From NCBI GenBank assembly GCA_000320605.2, contig KB445794.1:663837-727836 (forward strand): DNA of 64,000 nt, given 5' to 3'. Numbering within the stretch: position 1 is the stretch's first letter; the number at the start of each line of letters is the position of its first letter. The notes beneath the pieces are model-generated. The model searched no databases and was not told the DNA's origin. It worked only from the letters and a program-made list of their open reading frames with translations. Of this stretch, positions 22,069 to 33,812 are shown piece by piece. The translations under genes were made by a program, and so were the position numbers. Source of the stretch: Gelatoporia subvermispora B (Eukaryota > Basidiomycota > Agaricomycetes > Polyporales > Gelatoporiaceae).

Positions 22069-25000
22069 ATGACCAGCAGACCCACAGGCCGCACTCGACA
22101 GAGTCGCGCCAGCGATGCAGCTTCTCCACATAACAAGGAGAATGCTACAATCAATGGCGAAAAGACTAGGGGGAAAGCAAAACCAAGAGTAGAGGGCAAG
22201 GTGTATTGTTCCTGCAGGAAACCTGACGACGGCACCCCGATGATCCTGTGCGCTCATTGCAAGGAGTGGTATGTCTTTGAGTTCCTCTTACACGAGCGCT
22301 GGCTAAATGCTGTGACCATACACAGGTACCATTTCCAATGCCTCAAGCTGAGCGAGCGGGATGCAGAGGATATAGGTCAGTATCGCAGCAGCCCCTTGTC
22401 TCCGCTATCGGCGCAGCCGACTGACCCCTTATCTTCATTTCCCAGAGGTATACATTTGCCCTCCATGCCATGAAAAGACCGGCCTGCGGTCAGTCAGTGA
22501 GTACCACTTCTCCATACCACGCCTGTCTTCCATCCCCCCACTGTCCCTATTCTTGCTCTTCTCTTCGTCATGTACCTTCGACAATATGAACTTGTTATGT
22601 CGACGACTCTGCTGTCCGTGTATGCACCATGTGTGGTCCGCGCCCCCTATCTCTCATACAGAGGTTTGTTGAGCACCCCCGAGCTACAGCAAGCCTGCCA
22701 CTGCTACTGTGCCGCCTGCACGAGTCGTTGGTTGCAAGTAGTCCCCAGCGCCACCGTATAGATACGTCTAGTGGTAGCGGTCGGCCGTTCAGCTACTAGT
22801 AATATGAGAGTCCCGGGTGCGCATACATTACGCCATGGATGCTGTCGAATAGACCGCGAGATTAGTCTGAGCGTCGAGTGTACTCTTCTTGCCCGTGTAC
22901 GCCATTGAGCGCGCATGGTGCCCCCTGTTACCAGTTCACCTTTGTGCAATTGGTTGTGTGCATTTACTGACGTATGTTTACTTGGTGTGTAGTGGAATGG
23001 GAAGGTCCCGAAGCTATTGAAGAAGCCAAACAGTCCGCGAATCGCGCCACACCTCCAAACGCCGACGACATCAAGAAGGAAGAGGACGCCAACACTAAGA
23101 TGGAGGACGCGCCAGAGCTGCCATCAGAGTCTGAGGCTGAGAGTAGCGCAGATGATTATGTCGCGGAGAAAAGTCCAAGTCATAGCAAGGTACGTGGTTG
23201 CGGATATGCTCATTTTTCTCATTTACTAATGGTCGTCGGTGTACAGCGTCGTGCACGACCTATTCCGTCCTCTGACTCAGAGTCAGAGTCAATCGCATCT
23301 GCCAAGGCCTCTCGAACCACAAAGCGACTGCGACGCGGAAGCGCCGCGAAGAAAGAACCTGCCCGTCGTACAGTATCGACATCACCGGGCCCGACCACTC
23401 AAACCAAGCGACGGCAATCTACCGCCTCTCAGTCAGAGACAAAGCGAATGCGGTCGGGGTCGACCAGCTCGGATGACCCCGCACGGAAATACTGTCTGAA
23501 CAAACTGCAGGAGATGTTCTGTCAGATTTTCGTGCGATATCCGTTTTTTAAGGATGACGTGATCGCCGTTGGAGATCTGCAGCCCGATAAAAAGCAGGAA
23601 GAACTGAGTGACGAGGAAAAGGAGGCTCTTGAGCACAGGGCGAAGCGCTTTGCGTCAGATCTTGAGCAGTGCATGTATGAGATATATTCTGAGCCAGACA
23701 AGAACGGGAAGCATGGTGTGGCAGGGAAATATAAGTATGTTCTTCAATCAGTAATCCTTGGTTTCCTCCAATGCTGATCGCCTTCAACTTGCAGGGAGCG
23801 TTTCCGAATGCTTACGTTTAATCTTAACCAATCGGATCGTGCTGTTCTTCATATGCGCATAGCGTCTGGGCAGATCCCTCCGAAGGAGCTGTCGACTATG
23901 TCGTCTACAGATCTCGCAAGTGAGGAGGCGAAGCAGTCGATCAAGCAGGCCGAGCAGGAAGCTTTGCAGCAGACCATCCTCAAGAAGCAGGCGCTGCCGC
24001 GCGCAAAGATCACGCACAAGGGCCTCCAGGACATCGAGGATGTCAACGGGGGGTCTCCGCGTGCTGCCGAGCGTGCCCGTGAGGACGAAGAGGAGGAACG
24101 CATTGAGAGAGAACGGCTCGCCAGACTGCGCGTGCAGACCCAGCGGTCGAACTCCGGCCAGGGCTCTGTCCCGCCCGATTCGCCCGTCGTACCGAATACG
24201 CCCCAGACGCCACTTACACCGCTCACACCACATACGCCGCGCTGGGGAGCCCCGCCGCCCGTCCCCGGCGCACTGCATGGTCCGCAGCCGAGTGAGCTGA
24301 TGCCGCCGCCGTCGGTGGTGGTCCCGCGGCCGCCCGTGGCGCCGCTGTTTGTTCCCTCCGGCTCCGAATTTGTGGGCGCGCCGGGCGAGAGCGAGCTGAA
24401 TCTCGCGGACTTCATCAACATCGACGATGAACCGACGTCCGACGTCACCCTCTCAACGGCCGAGCCGCCCCTCACGCCCACGGTGACGGCAGCGCCCGTG
24501 ATTACTCCGATTTCTACTGCCCAAGCAACCCCGACGCATGCAGCCCCTCCGACCATCGGCATATCCCCTTTCGCCCAGCGCTCCGCAGATGAACGTCGGC
24601 CATCGTTCGACCTCAACGCGCTCTGGAGTCCCAAAGCGGCAGACAGCAATTATGAACATCAGTCGGGCCCTCAGGAGGCAGGGCACGCACCGATGTACGA
24701 GGAACCGAAGGAGATTGGAGAGTCGAACGTGATCAGCGAGGAAGCCGAAGATCAAGACTTTGACATGTTCCTGGGCAACGATGAGATGGAAAGGGCCACT
24801 GATCCCAGTAATGAAGACGCAATGGCGCAAGACACGCCTTTCGATGTGCAGCCTACCGTCTGGAACGGCACGGTATGTTCTATTGTTATTGGGGCGAGTA
24901 TATCCTCCTGATTGCTTCACTTATAGCTCAACATGCCCTTGGACTCCACTCTAGCCCAGGAGGTTTCTCTCGTCGCTCGCCAGGGTGGCGGTCGCCCACT

Positions 25001-26198
25001 CGGCAACGATTCGCCACTTTGGCGAGCTCTGTTCCCTTCGCCGCAACTTCGCATCGACGGCAGGGTGCCTGTGGACAAATCCGCCGCGTACCTTACTCAA
25101 ACCCGACTCAATCCAACCAAAGAATTGATCGCCGTTGCATTCTCCCCCGCTCCCGGCACAGATGTCTCAGGCTTCCAGACTTTGATCGATTATTTAATTA
25201 CGAAAGGGTATGTCTGCTCCTCAAGTCCTTTCATTTTATTGATGCTAACATGTTGCGCTCACAGTCGACATGGACTGGTATTCCCTTGGGGTAACCGACC
25301 GAAAGAGAACGCACCTGGCCGTGAGCTCTACATCGTACCGCTTCTCTCGCATGAGCCTCTGCCAGAATTCATGGAGCTATTGGACGATCTGCGACTTCCA
25401 AAAATGCGAAGCACACATTATTTGGTCGGGATATGGGTTCTGACGAAGGGCAAGTTGACCGCACCCACGACACCACCACCTCCTCCAGCGCCGGTCCAAG
25501 TACCAGTTCCAGCACCAGCACCGACGACTGCGCCCACCCCTACTCTAACGATACCCGCATTCGACCCCTCACAACTACAACATTTGATACCGGCTCTCAC
25601 TAACGCGCATGCATCGACATCAGCTGCACAAATGCCGCCATCTGCCCCAGCGCCTGTGCTACCTGCAGTCATGACAGCATCGAATGCAGCGCTTGCAGCC
25701 GAGGTTGCGTCCCTCACCCCCGAACAGATCCAAGCAATGCTTCTCGCGCTCCAGAATTCCGGACTGTCCCCCCCTCCTCCCGCACAGCCGGCGTCGGCGC
25801 CACCACCCACATCCACATCAATGACATCGATACCACTTCAGCCGTGGACGGCTCCCGTAGCAGCGTATCCCCCGTCATATCCGCCCGCGAACGCCTACCC
25901 ATCACAACCTCTTCCGCCCCCGGCGCCTAGACAGTATCCTGACATGCCTTACGGTGGCTATGACCATGGTGCTCCTTATCCTCCCGGCGGTGGCCACTAC
26001 GACGGTGGTGGCGATCGAGGTTACCGCGGTCGTGGAGGTGGAGGTGCTGGTGGTGGGCGAGGACGAGGACGGGGTCGTGATCGCGACAGACCTCGCGACA
26101 CCGGCTGGCCCAAAAGTCGCGGCCGTGGCCGTGGAGGATATGCAAGTGCTCCGCGTGGTGGAGGTGCACGATGGGGGGAGAACCAGCAGTGGAGTTGA
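22069..26198 (+). CDS. BYE1: BYE1-like PHD / TFIIS-central / SPOC domain protein with RGG tail
   Basis: Nuclear regulator of RNA polymerase II elongation in the Bye1/PHF3/DIDO group. The start at 22069 gives MTSRPTGRTRQSR. A PHD finger follows (VYCSCRKPDDGTPMILC, HCKEWYHFQC, YICPPCHEKTG), which in the family binds methylated histone H3. After an acidic and basic low-complexity part comes a TFIIS-M domain (RKYCLNKLQEMFCQIF ... RFRMLTFNLNQSDRAVLHMR; about 23480-24050) that docks on polymerase. A SPOC domain starts at WNGTLNMPLDSTLA and ends near THYLVGIWVLTKGKL (about 24860-25450); SPOC domains in this family bind phosphorylated polymerase CTD. The tail is proline-rich and then rich in RGG/RGRG repeats (25950-26190), suggesting RNA binding. 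The PHD is split by a 53-base and a 496-base intron; the latter (22497-22992) is unusually long here. Confidence 0.88.
22497..22992 (+). other. Unusually long intron of the BYE1-like gene
   Basis: Donor GTGAGT after the last PHD codons and acceptor TGTGTAG before TGGAATGGGAAGG, 496 bases, phase 1. Almost all other introns in the window are 45-115 bases. It contains a 63-codon frame (22570-22761) ending in a Cys-rich segment. Confidence 0.7.
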
Positions 26199-27277
26199 AT
26201 TATTCGTCGTTCAATATGTTGTATTTACAAGTTATCTCGCGACGTGCTCGAACACGGTGTATCTTCACTGTATCCATGATCAGTAGTAGTACTGTGGAAT
26301 AGCTAATGTTCCTGGTTTCTGCGGTTCAGACTTGGCGAAAGACCGTCCGTGGGTAGTCATGTGAAGCATAAAATCATCTCCTAGTCACCAAGTAGTGCAT
26401 GCGATCTTGTTGCGGCGGGAGACTCGCGTTTTCCGACAATGTCTCGCTTGAGCTACTGTTATAATTACTTCCGAGTTCATGTAAAGTACTGTTTCGGTTC
26501 ACTGTCTATTTATGTATGAGATTTGCTCGTAGAATCAAGAACGAAGTGAGACAAGTGAAGGTCGGAGATACCGGAGCCACACCTGCGGTGCTGAATAACA
26601 CGACCAGTCACATAGTAGGGTGATTCACTAATTCGAGGCGAAAGCGAGACATCGCGCTGGTAATGTCAGTTCTGGAGGCTCAAGGTGTGTTCTTGAATAG
26701 GTGTCCGATCGGATGTGCCGCAGACAAACCCGACGGTTGCTCGTGACGTAAGAGACGGTCATTAAGGCTCTGAATATGGCTAAGCTGAGCTGCATACAGT
26801 GATGATTTCTGCCCTCAGAATTTCGGGGCCGCTTGGAAAGTGCGAAGAAGGCGATCTCGGGGCGCTTGGCAGCGCGCCTGCTCATTTTGCGTGTCCACAA
26901 ATGGACAAGTAAGAAGGCGATAATGTTTGGTAACTTTCATATTTAGATCCCGTTTGGGGCAGTCAGTGAACTAACTGAATTCTTCTTGGGCCATAAGCAT
27001 TGCAAGTGAGTGAGCGGGACCTACTGGAACACCTGGGCCTGGATCGACAATCCTACACTAGGCGACGAGAACAGAATCTTGAGATGAACGCCCCAAGGAT
27101 TGGGTGAAAGGGGCTGAGTCGAGGTCAGCCAAGAGATGCGCAAGGCGCGGCGTCAAGCAGGAGGCAAGATGTCATAGCAAGTCGTATCAGGTCGTCATAA
27201 TTACACATAGCATGAATGGTATATGATAGCCCCCGTTCCCAGTAAACACGTCCATCCGATTTCCCATAAGTTTGCGC
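26199..27277. other. Intergenic gap between convergent BYE1-like and MVP1 genes
   Basis: 1.1 kb between two stop codons. It is AT-richer than the flanking genes. Only short frames with no recognisable content. No RNA gene or repeat was seen. Confidence 0.55.
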
Positions 27278-29838
27278 TCATTCGTAAGGCATGCCATCCA
27301 CAGCGTCCACAAGCGACGCCCAGTTCGTGACCACGCCCTCGGAGAACTCGTGCTCCTCGCGTGCAAAGGTGCGGACAGTCTGCGTAAGCAGGGTGTTTTC
27401 GCGATTATGCAGGACGACACGGAGCTCGTGCCACATGCTACAATCAAGCTATTGTTAGCGAGTGGCGAACGCGACGCAGGGGCTAAGACCCACCAGGCAC
27501 GGATGAAGATCCTTCTGTTCATCTGAGCATTGATCGACGCTTGATCCTTCTCGATGAGTCCCGTGATCTTGTCAGCCTCCTGTTCCCAGCCCTCCTTTTT
27601 TGCTTGCTTGACCGACTCAAGCTTCTGCGAGTTGGTGTCCACACGCTTCTTAAGCCGATCGACTTGATCAACTGAGAGACGGTCGTGCCTGATGAAGAGG
27701 TCACGCATCGCTATGTACAGGTCTCGTTGGCTCTGAATAATCATGCACATTGAGGATTGGTCAGACGGGATTGGAGTGCATCTTGCTCACCTTTAATGCC
27801 TCCAAAGTATTGTAGAGCATCGTGCGCGACTACAGACCGTCAGCACTTGGGTCACTACCTTGTTTTGACCGACTTACTCGATGCTCCATTTGGTCGGAAT
27901 GTTTCTGCGTGTGCACCGAGACCTGTCCAAGCCCTTGCCTGACTCCTGCGCAAAGTTCGCAATCATCTCCTCTCCAACACCGTTCGTTTACCTCGACCAA
28001 GGATTTCATCGTATTGGTTAGCCGCGCGAGGTCCGCCTGATCACGACCGGAGACACCAGTACGAAGAGAGCCAAAGATCGATGATGAGATTTCATCCGCA
28101 TCCGAGTCAGGTCCAGAGGAAGTAGATGACGCAGGAGACAACGAGGGCAACGGCAGATGAGCGCGCAAGCTGGACCGCTTGAGGAGAGGGACCCATACCG
28201 CTGCTGCTTCGCGCCGCCGGATCACGCGCTCTGCCAACATACAGATCTTCTGCCAGTGCTCGATGAGGAACCCGATCTTCTGCCGGACCATTCTACAAAC
28301 CTCATGAGCCCAACAGGGGGGTGTTCAGAACGCGATACCTACGCGAGTTTCTCCTCAAGATCGCTCGGTATGGTCATCTCTTCGACCCTGTCCACACGTT
28401 TGCTAACGGACTCTTCATCCAAAGATATGGCAGTGTGCTTCCGCCACGCCTCCAGAGAAGGCTCAGCAAGGAAGGCGGAAAGGACACTATCGTCCTTGAT
28501 GATGGGATGGTTTCTGCCGGTCCGAGAACGTAAGTATGGGGACGCTCCGAATCCATGCGCACGTACATAACGAAATTGAGGAAGCGCGCTAATCCTCTCC
28601 TGCAGATGTGTGTGAGGAAATAAGGGTAAATTGTGCATCTCAATACTCTACCTTCGCTGTTCAATGAAGTTTTCGTCAGCTGAAGTGTCAGATGTGAGTG
28701 AACGACGTCGAATGCGGATGTCAGTAATCATACTCACGGCCTACGCGTTTCGGCGGTAAAGATGGCAGTAATCGGAAGGGATAACGCTTCACCAGACAAT
28801 CCCACAGGAAAACGAATTCAGAGTATCGCCTTGGGACCGGTGTCCCTCGCTGTTCCGGTGGTATGTCAGTTCAGGGTCATAGAGCTCAAAGCGGCAGTCC
28901 TACGTCAGTGGCAATCTCATATACAAGATATCGATTCAAGATGAACCCTTGCTGGCCGAGAATGTTGACATACACATTCTCCTGCTTCTTCCACCAGTCC
29001 TTGGGAAGGCCGGTGCCAGAGATACTCGACGGTGCGCCATTGTTGAGACTACCTGCACCATTGGTGGTACCAGTGGCAGCAGGATATCTCGTAGTACTCC
29101 AGGGATCTTCCGTGGAATAGGCTCGTTGAACAGGAGAACGAGCAGCCGCACCACCGCTTGAATAAGGAGTAAAGCCGGACGTCGGCGCCAACGTCGCAAG
29201 GTCGAGATTAGGTTCCGGTAGGCTGTTCTGCTGCGCCATCAGAGCGACGCGCTCGATACTAATGTCTGTACATCTGGTTAGTCGAGGGAGAATATGGCAT
29301 CCGCTGATAATGTACCCTTTCCACTCTGAGCAAGTGCAGCCAAGGCAAGCGCGACGAAGAACTCGAGCTTCGATACGCGCGGTCGAGAGCTGACAAGACT
29401 AACGATCTGCAGCGGCATCAGCAAGACCCACATGGCTCAATTCAAGTAATATACCTTGTCGATGATGGAAGCAGATAATGAAGATGTTCCGAGCACGCGA
29501 GTAAGTGCATTCACGGAAGTCTCGCCGCTGTTGGTGGGGTCGACAGCTACAAACGCCTGGTCATAGATTGGCGGTACAGTTGCATCCGCTTATACAAAGC
29601 TCAGATAACGCAAGGGAGTAGCGACACGGCTGGGCTCACCAATCACCGAGGAGAAGCTGGATGAACTCGTCGAGAATGAAGGCAGGGCCGGGGGCGCGGG
29701 ACTAGGCGTGGAGCTCCACGGGTCCAGTCCGTCATCGTAAACAGAGCTTGCAAGTGGATTCTCCGTGACGAAGCTGGATCCAAAGTTGGTCACAGACGAA
29801 CCACCATACGGTTGTACAGGACGCGGAGCGTTGAACAT
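27278..29838 (-). CDS. MVP1: Sorting nexin Mvp1 (PX-BAR)
   Basis: Endosomal sorting nexin that binds phosphatidylinositol 3-phosphate and coats recycling tubules for vacuolar and endosomal protein retrieval. The ATG at 29838 gives MFNAPRPVQPYGGSS. An EH-like helical region follows (VSKLEFFVALALAALAQSGK, ISIERVALMAQQNSL). The PX domain begins near DWWKKQENVYVNILGQQGF and carries RRYSEFVFLWDCLV and LLPSLPPKRVG, the phosphoinositide pocket. Next is LNFVM..HPIIKDDSVLSAFLAEPSLEAWRKH and VSKRVDRVEEMTIPSDLEEK, a signature of the Mvp1/SNX8 group. The C-terminal half is helical BAR sequence (LYNTLEALKSQRDLYIAMRD, RLSVDQVDRLKKRVDTNSQK) ending GMPYE at 27278. Around ten introns of about 50 bases. Divergent from the Clr2-like gene. 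Confidence 0.9.
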
Positions 29839-30433
29839 GATTGAGACAAGAACAGGTACGAGCTGGCCGCTCGATTCGTTGAGCGCCCCCCGGCGCGATG
29901 CAGCATGCGCCCGCGTCAATCTCGCGTGGCAGATACGCGCGTCACGTGTGCATATTTCGACCTGCAGGAGCCGGCAGGTCGTTGCGGTGGACAGAAACCA
30001 GCTGGGTGCTTTGAGATTTCCGGACAATAATACGCGGTGTATATATGAGCAGACACGCTGTGATTTTAATCCTTTTCCTCCCAACGCCCTCAAAGATGAC
30101 CACCATGGATAGTGCTCACCGTGACGTCCCGACATTGTTGCCTTGCGGTAACGAAAAAACGCAGCCAGAGCCTGCTACATAGCGCGACAGTTCTCCCAAA
30201 GTTACACATCACCATATTTCGATAAAGCTCTCATATGTCCCGGATAATTAATAAATACTACACTCGTTTCGCGAAGATATCGTTCAGTGCGAGGTTCTTA
30301 CTCGCCTACTTCAAAAGGTAATGCGTTATGTAACCGATCTGAGCTCTCTCGCGATTCATTAGGCGCGCACATTCGCCACTTCCACCGTTCCACGGTGAGA
30401 CACTGGTCTACATCCCTCGCGTTCAGCTGTGGC
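29839..30433. promoter_or_regulatory. Divergent promoter region of MVP1 and the Clr2-like gene
   Basis: 595 bases between two divergent starts. A TATATAT sits at 30040-30046, about 200 bases before the MVP1 start on the minus strand and nearly 390 before the Clr2-like start. No coding pattern. Confidence 0.45.
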
Positions 30434-33260
30434 ATGTCCTCCCGCAGCAAGGCAGCTGGCTCGGTCTTACCCCCAAACCCTACGTGGGTTGAGTTCCCGC
30501 GTTCAGACGGTGTCGAGAGCACTTGGCCATTGAATACCACACGCGTAGTAGACCATGAGGGCCATGTCAATTATATGCAGTCGACAGACCTGAGCGAGAA
30601 AGTGGCCGTTAACTGGCGAAATGCAGTTGGGGCCAAAGTAGCAAGCGGTATGGGTCTCCCCGGTGAGTTCTGAGTGCGCCAGAGTGATTGCAGCGATGTC
30701 ATTATTTTGACCCGATCGCAGATGGCCCAGCGTATGTTTTGAAAGAATGGCCAGCTGGCTACCGCATGTTCGTGCACTACAAGGGACCTCAAGCAAATCC
30801 AAGGACGGACGTTTACCTATTTGGTGCGTAACAGGAATGCTTGCCGTGCTGTGTTGTTAAATAAGCCACTTCATAGGGTCACAACATATCCAGCGGTTTC
30901 GTTCAATCAATGAGTTCATCCCACACGCCGTATGGCTCTGCACCGACCCCACGATGAACCGTGCAAATTGCGAGTGCAAATACTGCAGCAAGAGAACACA
31001 GCGCACTGTCACTGAGGATCTAGGTCTTGCCCCCAAGCCATCCTCTGTCCGCGGTTCTCCCACGGCCTCGCGGCGACCTGCCCGCCTACGGGAACCTCGT
31101 ACTCGCGACGATAAACCATATGCTGCTGTCAGGCGGCAGCCAAGATCGGCGAGGCTACCGACCAAACCGCCCTTAAAAGGCCCTGAACAATTCTTGGTCC
31201 CGGAGAGGAACAATGACATATTGGCAGCTTCTGCCAAATTCAAGCAGAATGCCAGATGGTATAGAAAAGGAGAACTGGTATGGTGCTCACTAGAACCGCC
31301 TATCGAGACACCATCAGGTGACCGTATCACCTTCTGGCCCGGAGTAGTAGAAGACGTCGCTCTCAAGACAGAGCCTGTGGCAAGCAGCTCTGACTCTCTT
31401 CAAAACTCCGACGTCGATATGACAGGACTATACGAGGAGGAAGAAAGTACGCAGGAGCCCGGGCCCTCTCGCTTTCCTGGGAATCCTGTGGACGCCCCTC
31501 CACCAATTGTTTCAGGTACCGATGACAGGATCCCATGGACTGTGCGCCAGTGGAACCTGTATACGGTCAAACTCCTTGCGGTTCGTTTCACATGTCAGGC
31601 CTCAGACGAGCAGATATTACCATATCTTGCATATGAACCAACGGAGGAGTTGGTATACGATCTACAACGCAGCCTAGATGATCTTGTAGCGTGGAAGGCG
31701 ACCGAAGAACCAGAGACGATTTTGAAGCAGGACGTCAGTTTCAATCCCTATGTGACCGAAGATGACGGAGCGTCAACCTCGGATGAAACCTCACGCTATC
31801 ATCGAGCCATCGCTCCCTACACCTTCGCTCTCCAAATAGCATCAACCCTTGCAAGCTACTGGTCACTGACGGATGAGTGGGAGTGTAGGCTGACAATACC
31901 CGCAGCGAAGGAACCACCTCCCGCAACGTCAGGGGTACGACCAACACCGTCGCCTTCTCTACATGCTCTTATCACACAAAGCATGGCGAACAACGCTCAG
32001 TCAGACTTGCAGGCACGCAACAAGGCTCAAGTTGACCCGGATGGTGGTGTGTATGGGCCTCCGGGGTTGTCCACCGAGGAGTTAACAACACTACACGGGC
32101 GTGTCCTTGGGAACGGCATGCTCCCCGGGCCCATAGCTCATACTGTGGTCCAGCCGAGATTCCAGGGGCTCTGGTGGGGCGCCGAACGGATCTGGACGGA
32201 CGAACTTGTGCGCATCAAGCTCGCGCGATGCCAGTTCGCGCCCAATGGCGGGGAAGTTATCCATCCTCCTGCCGGTCCTACTGCGGGGTCACTTCGGCAC
32301 GATGAACCAGGCTTACCTGTGGACTTGCGTCAGGGTACAGGGGATCGCGGGTTGTTTATGCGCCTCGAAGGCTTATTCGTTGTGGATGTCAAGAAGCCAG
32401 ATGGCTCTGCAACAAAGGAGTGCAGGGCGAGCGGGATGCTGTACGAGCTCGTGGATGAAGACTGGGAGGAAGGAGCCGATAAAGTGGAGGCGGAGAGCAT
32501 CAGTGCTGTGAGCAAAGGCAAGGAAGCCGAGGTTTCTTCCCAACCGGTGGCTGCCGCAGGCAACAACCCTGCTCCTGAGAGCATCAGCAGCTTTGGTGCT
32601 GCAAATCCTGCACCGATCGCACAGGACGCTTCGGGGCCCTCATTCATGCCTGGTCCTTCTCCCCTCAAGCCGCCTCCATTACCGAACCCAGACCCGACTG
32701 TCCCAGTGGAGAAAGTTGCCGAGGCAACGCTCGCCGAAACACTACCCTCCCAAACCCCGAAGAAGCGCACGCTCAATGGACAGTTGTCGCATCCAGTGTT
32801 ATCCACCCCCTATTCTCTACCCGAACCGCCAACAGGATACAAATTTAGGCCCATCCTAGCCCCTGGGCATGAGGTCGTCCTATCCTTGTCTCTGATTAGC
32901 GGGCGATATTACCCAGGCCTGTTCAAACACCCCCTACTGGCTGAACGGGTAAACGCGGCACTGATTATGCCAGATGAACATGGTGGCTTGCTTGCCAACA
33001 AATCCCTGTGGGCCATGCAAGGTTTGCTTCCTGGCATGCACCAATCCATGGACCCCATCTTCTGGAGACCCGCCCGAGTAAACATGCTCAGAGATGCCGA
33101 CGCGGAGGCGCTACGAAACTTCGTTGCAAGCTGGCAACAACGCAAAATCAAACATGAACCCTCAACTGCGGAGGCGCAAAATGTTCAGATGCTAGTCCAG
33201 GGTGAGGCCCCAGCTCCGCATGCTGGCGAGCCCATGGTACAGGACACCGAGATTTTGTAG
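30434..33260 (+). CDS. Clr2-like transcription-silencing protein
   Basis: Resembles the cryptic loci regulator 2 (Clr2) family, a subunit of the SHREC-type histone deacetylase/remodelling complex that keeps heterochromatin silent in fission yeast. The ATG at 30434 starts exon 1 (to about 30662), exon 2 begins DGPAYVLKEWPAGYRMFVHY, and one long exon follows. Conserved blocks: PRSDGVESTWPLNTTRVVDH, KVAVNWRNAVGAKVASGMGL, RTDVYLFGSQHIQRFRSINE, FIPHAVWLC and a CECKYCSK zinc-like cluster. A later part, WYRKGELVWCSLEPPI ... ITFWPGVVEDV, looks like a PWWP/Tudor-like or BAH-like barrel typical of basidiomycete members. The remainder is mixed globular and Pro/Ala-rich sequence with GRYYPGLFKHPLLAERVNA near the end. 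The family call rests on remembered motifs. Confidence 0.75.
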
Positions 33261-33812
33261 TGATTTATCTACTGTACTTTATGGGCATGACGAGGGAGTG
33301 ATACTTGTTCTCGTATATAGCTGTGCGCTTGGCTTTGTGTGCTTTGATGTGACGTCTCCGCTTGTTCTACCATTTGGGTTCAGCGCCTCGAGGCTCGAGG
33401 ACAATGACGGTTGTGTGTTGAGCTGATGTCATGATCAATTGTGTTGCTTACCGGGACGGGCGAGAGTAATCGGAGTTTGAACATGGAACAAACGATGCTT
33501 CAACCTTCCTGTAAGGGCCCTACAACGGCATTACATTATCTGGTAGGTCGCGGACCTTCGCTCACCTTCCGTTTGCCATCCCCTCACCGTTGTGCTGTTG
33601 TCCTCGTCTCGTGTCAAGTTGCGCAGAGCAGCAAGAGGAACTCCGAAGGGCCCCACCGGTCGCTCCGCCAAACCATCCTATATACCCTTCCTACAATCCA
33701 TTCATACCCCCGCGACCGTTGACTCGGACTTGGCGGACCAACTCAATCCCGCTGTATTCTTCCGTTAGCTCTCGCATCTGCTCTCGCTATTGCACTGTCT
33801 CTCGCTCTTTCT
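33261..33812. promoter_or_regulatory. Upstream region of the Kar9/GAR gene
   Basis: 552 bases between the Clr2-like stop and the next start. TATATA at 33679-33684 stands 129 bases before the ATG at 33813, and a CT-rich leader follows (33760-33810). No gene seen. Confidence 0.45.

Noticed and set aside
22758..22840. tRNA-like stretch (TCTAGTGGTAGCGG) inside the BYE1 intron
   Set aside because: No B box (GGTTCRANYCC) and no acceptor stem pairing could be found.
26628..26900. Minus-strand frame of 90 codons between BYE1-like and MVP1 genes
   Set aside because: No recognisable content and it lies where two 3' untranslated regions should meet.
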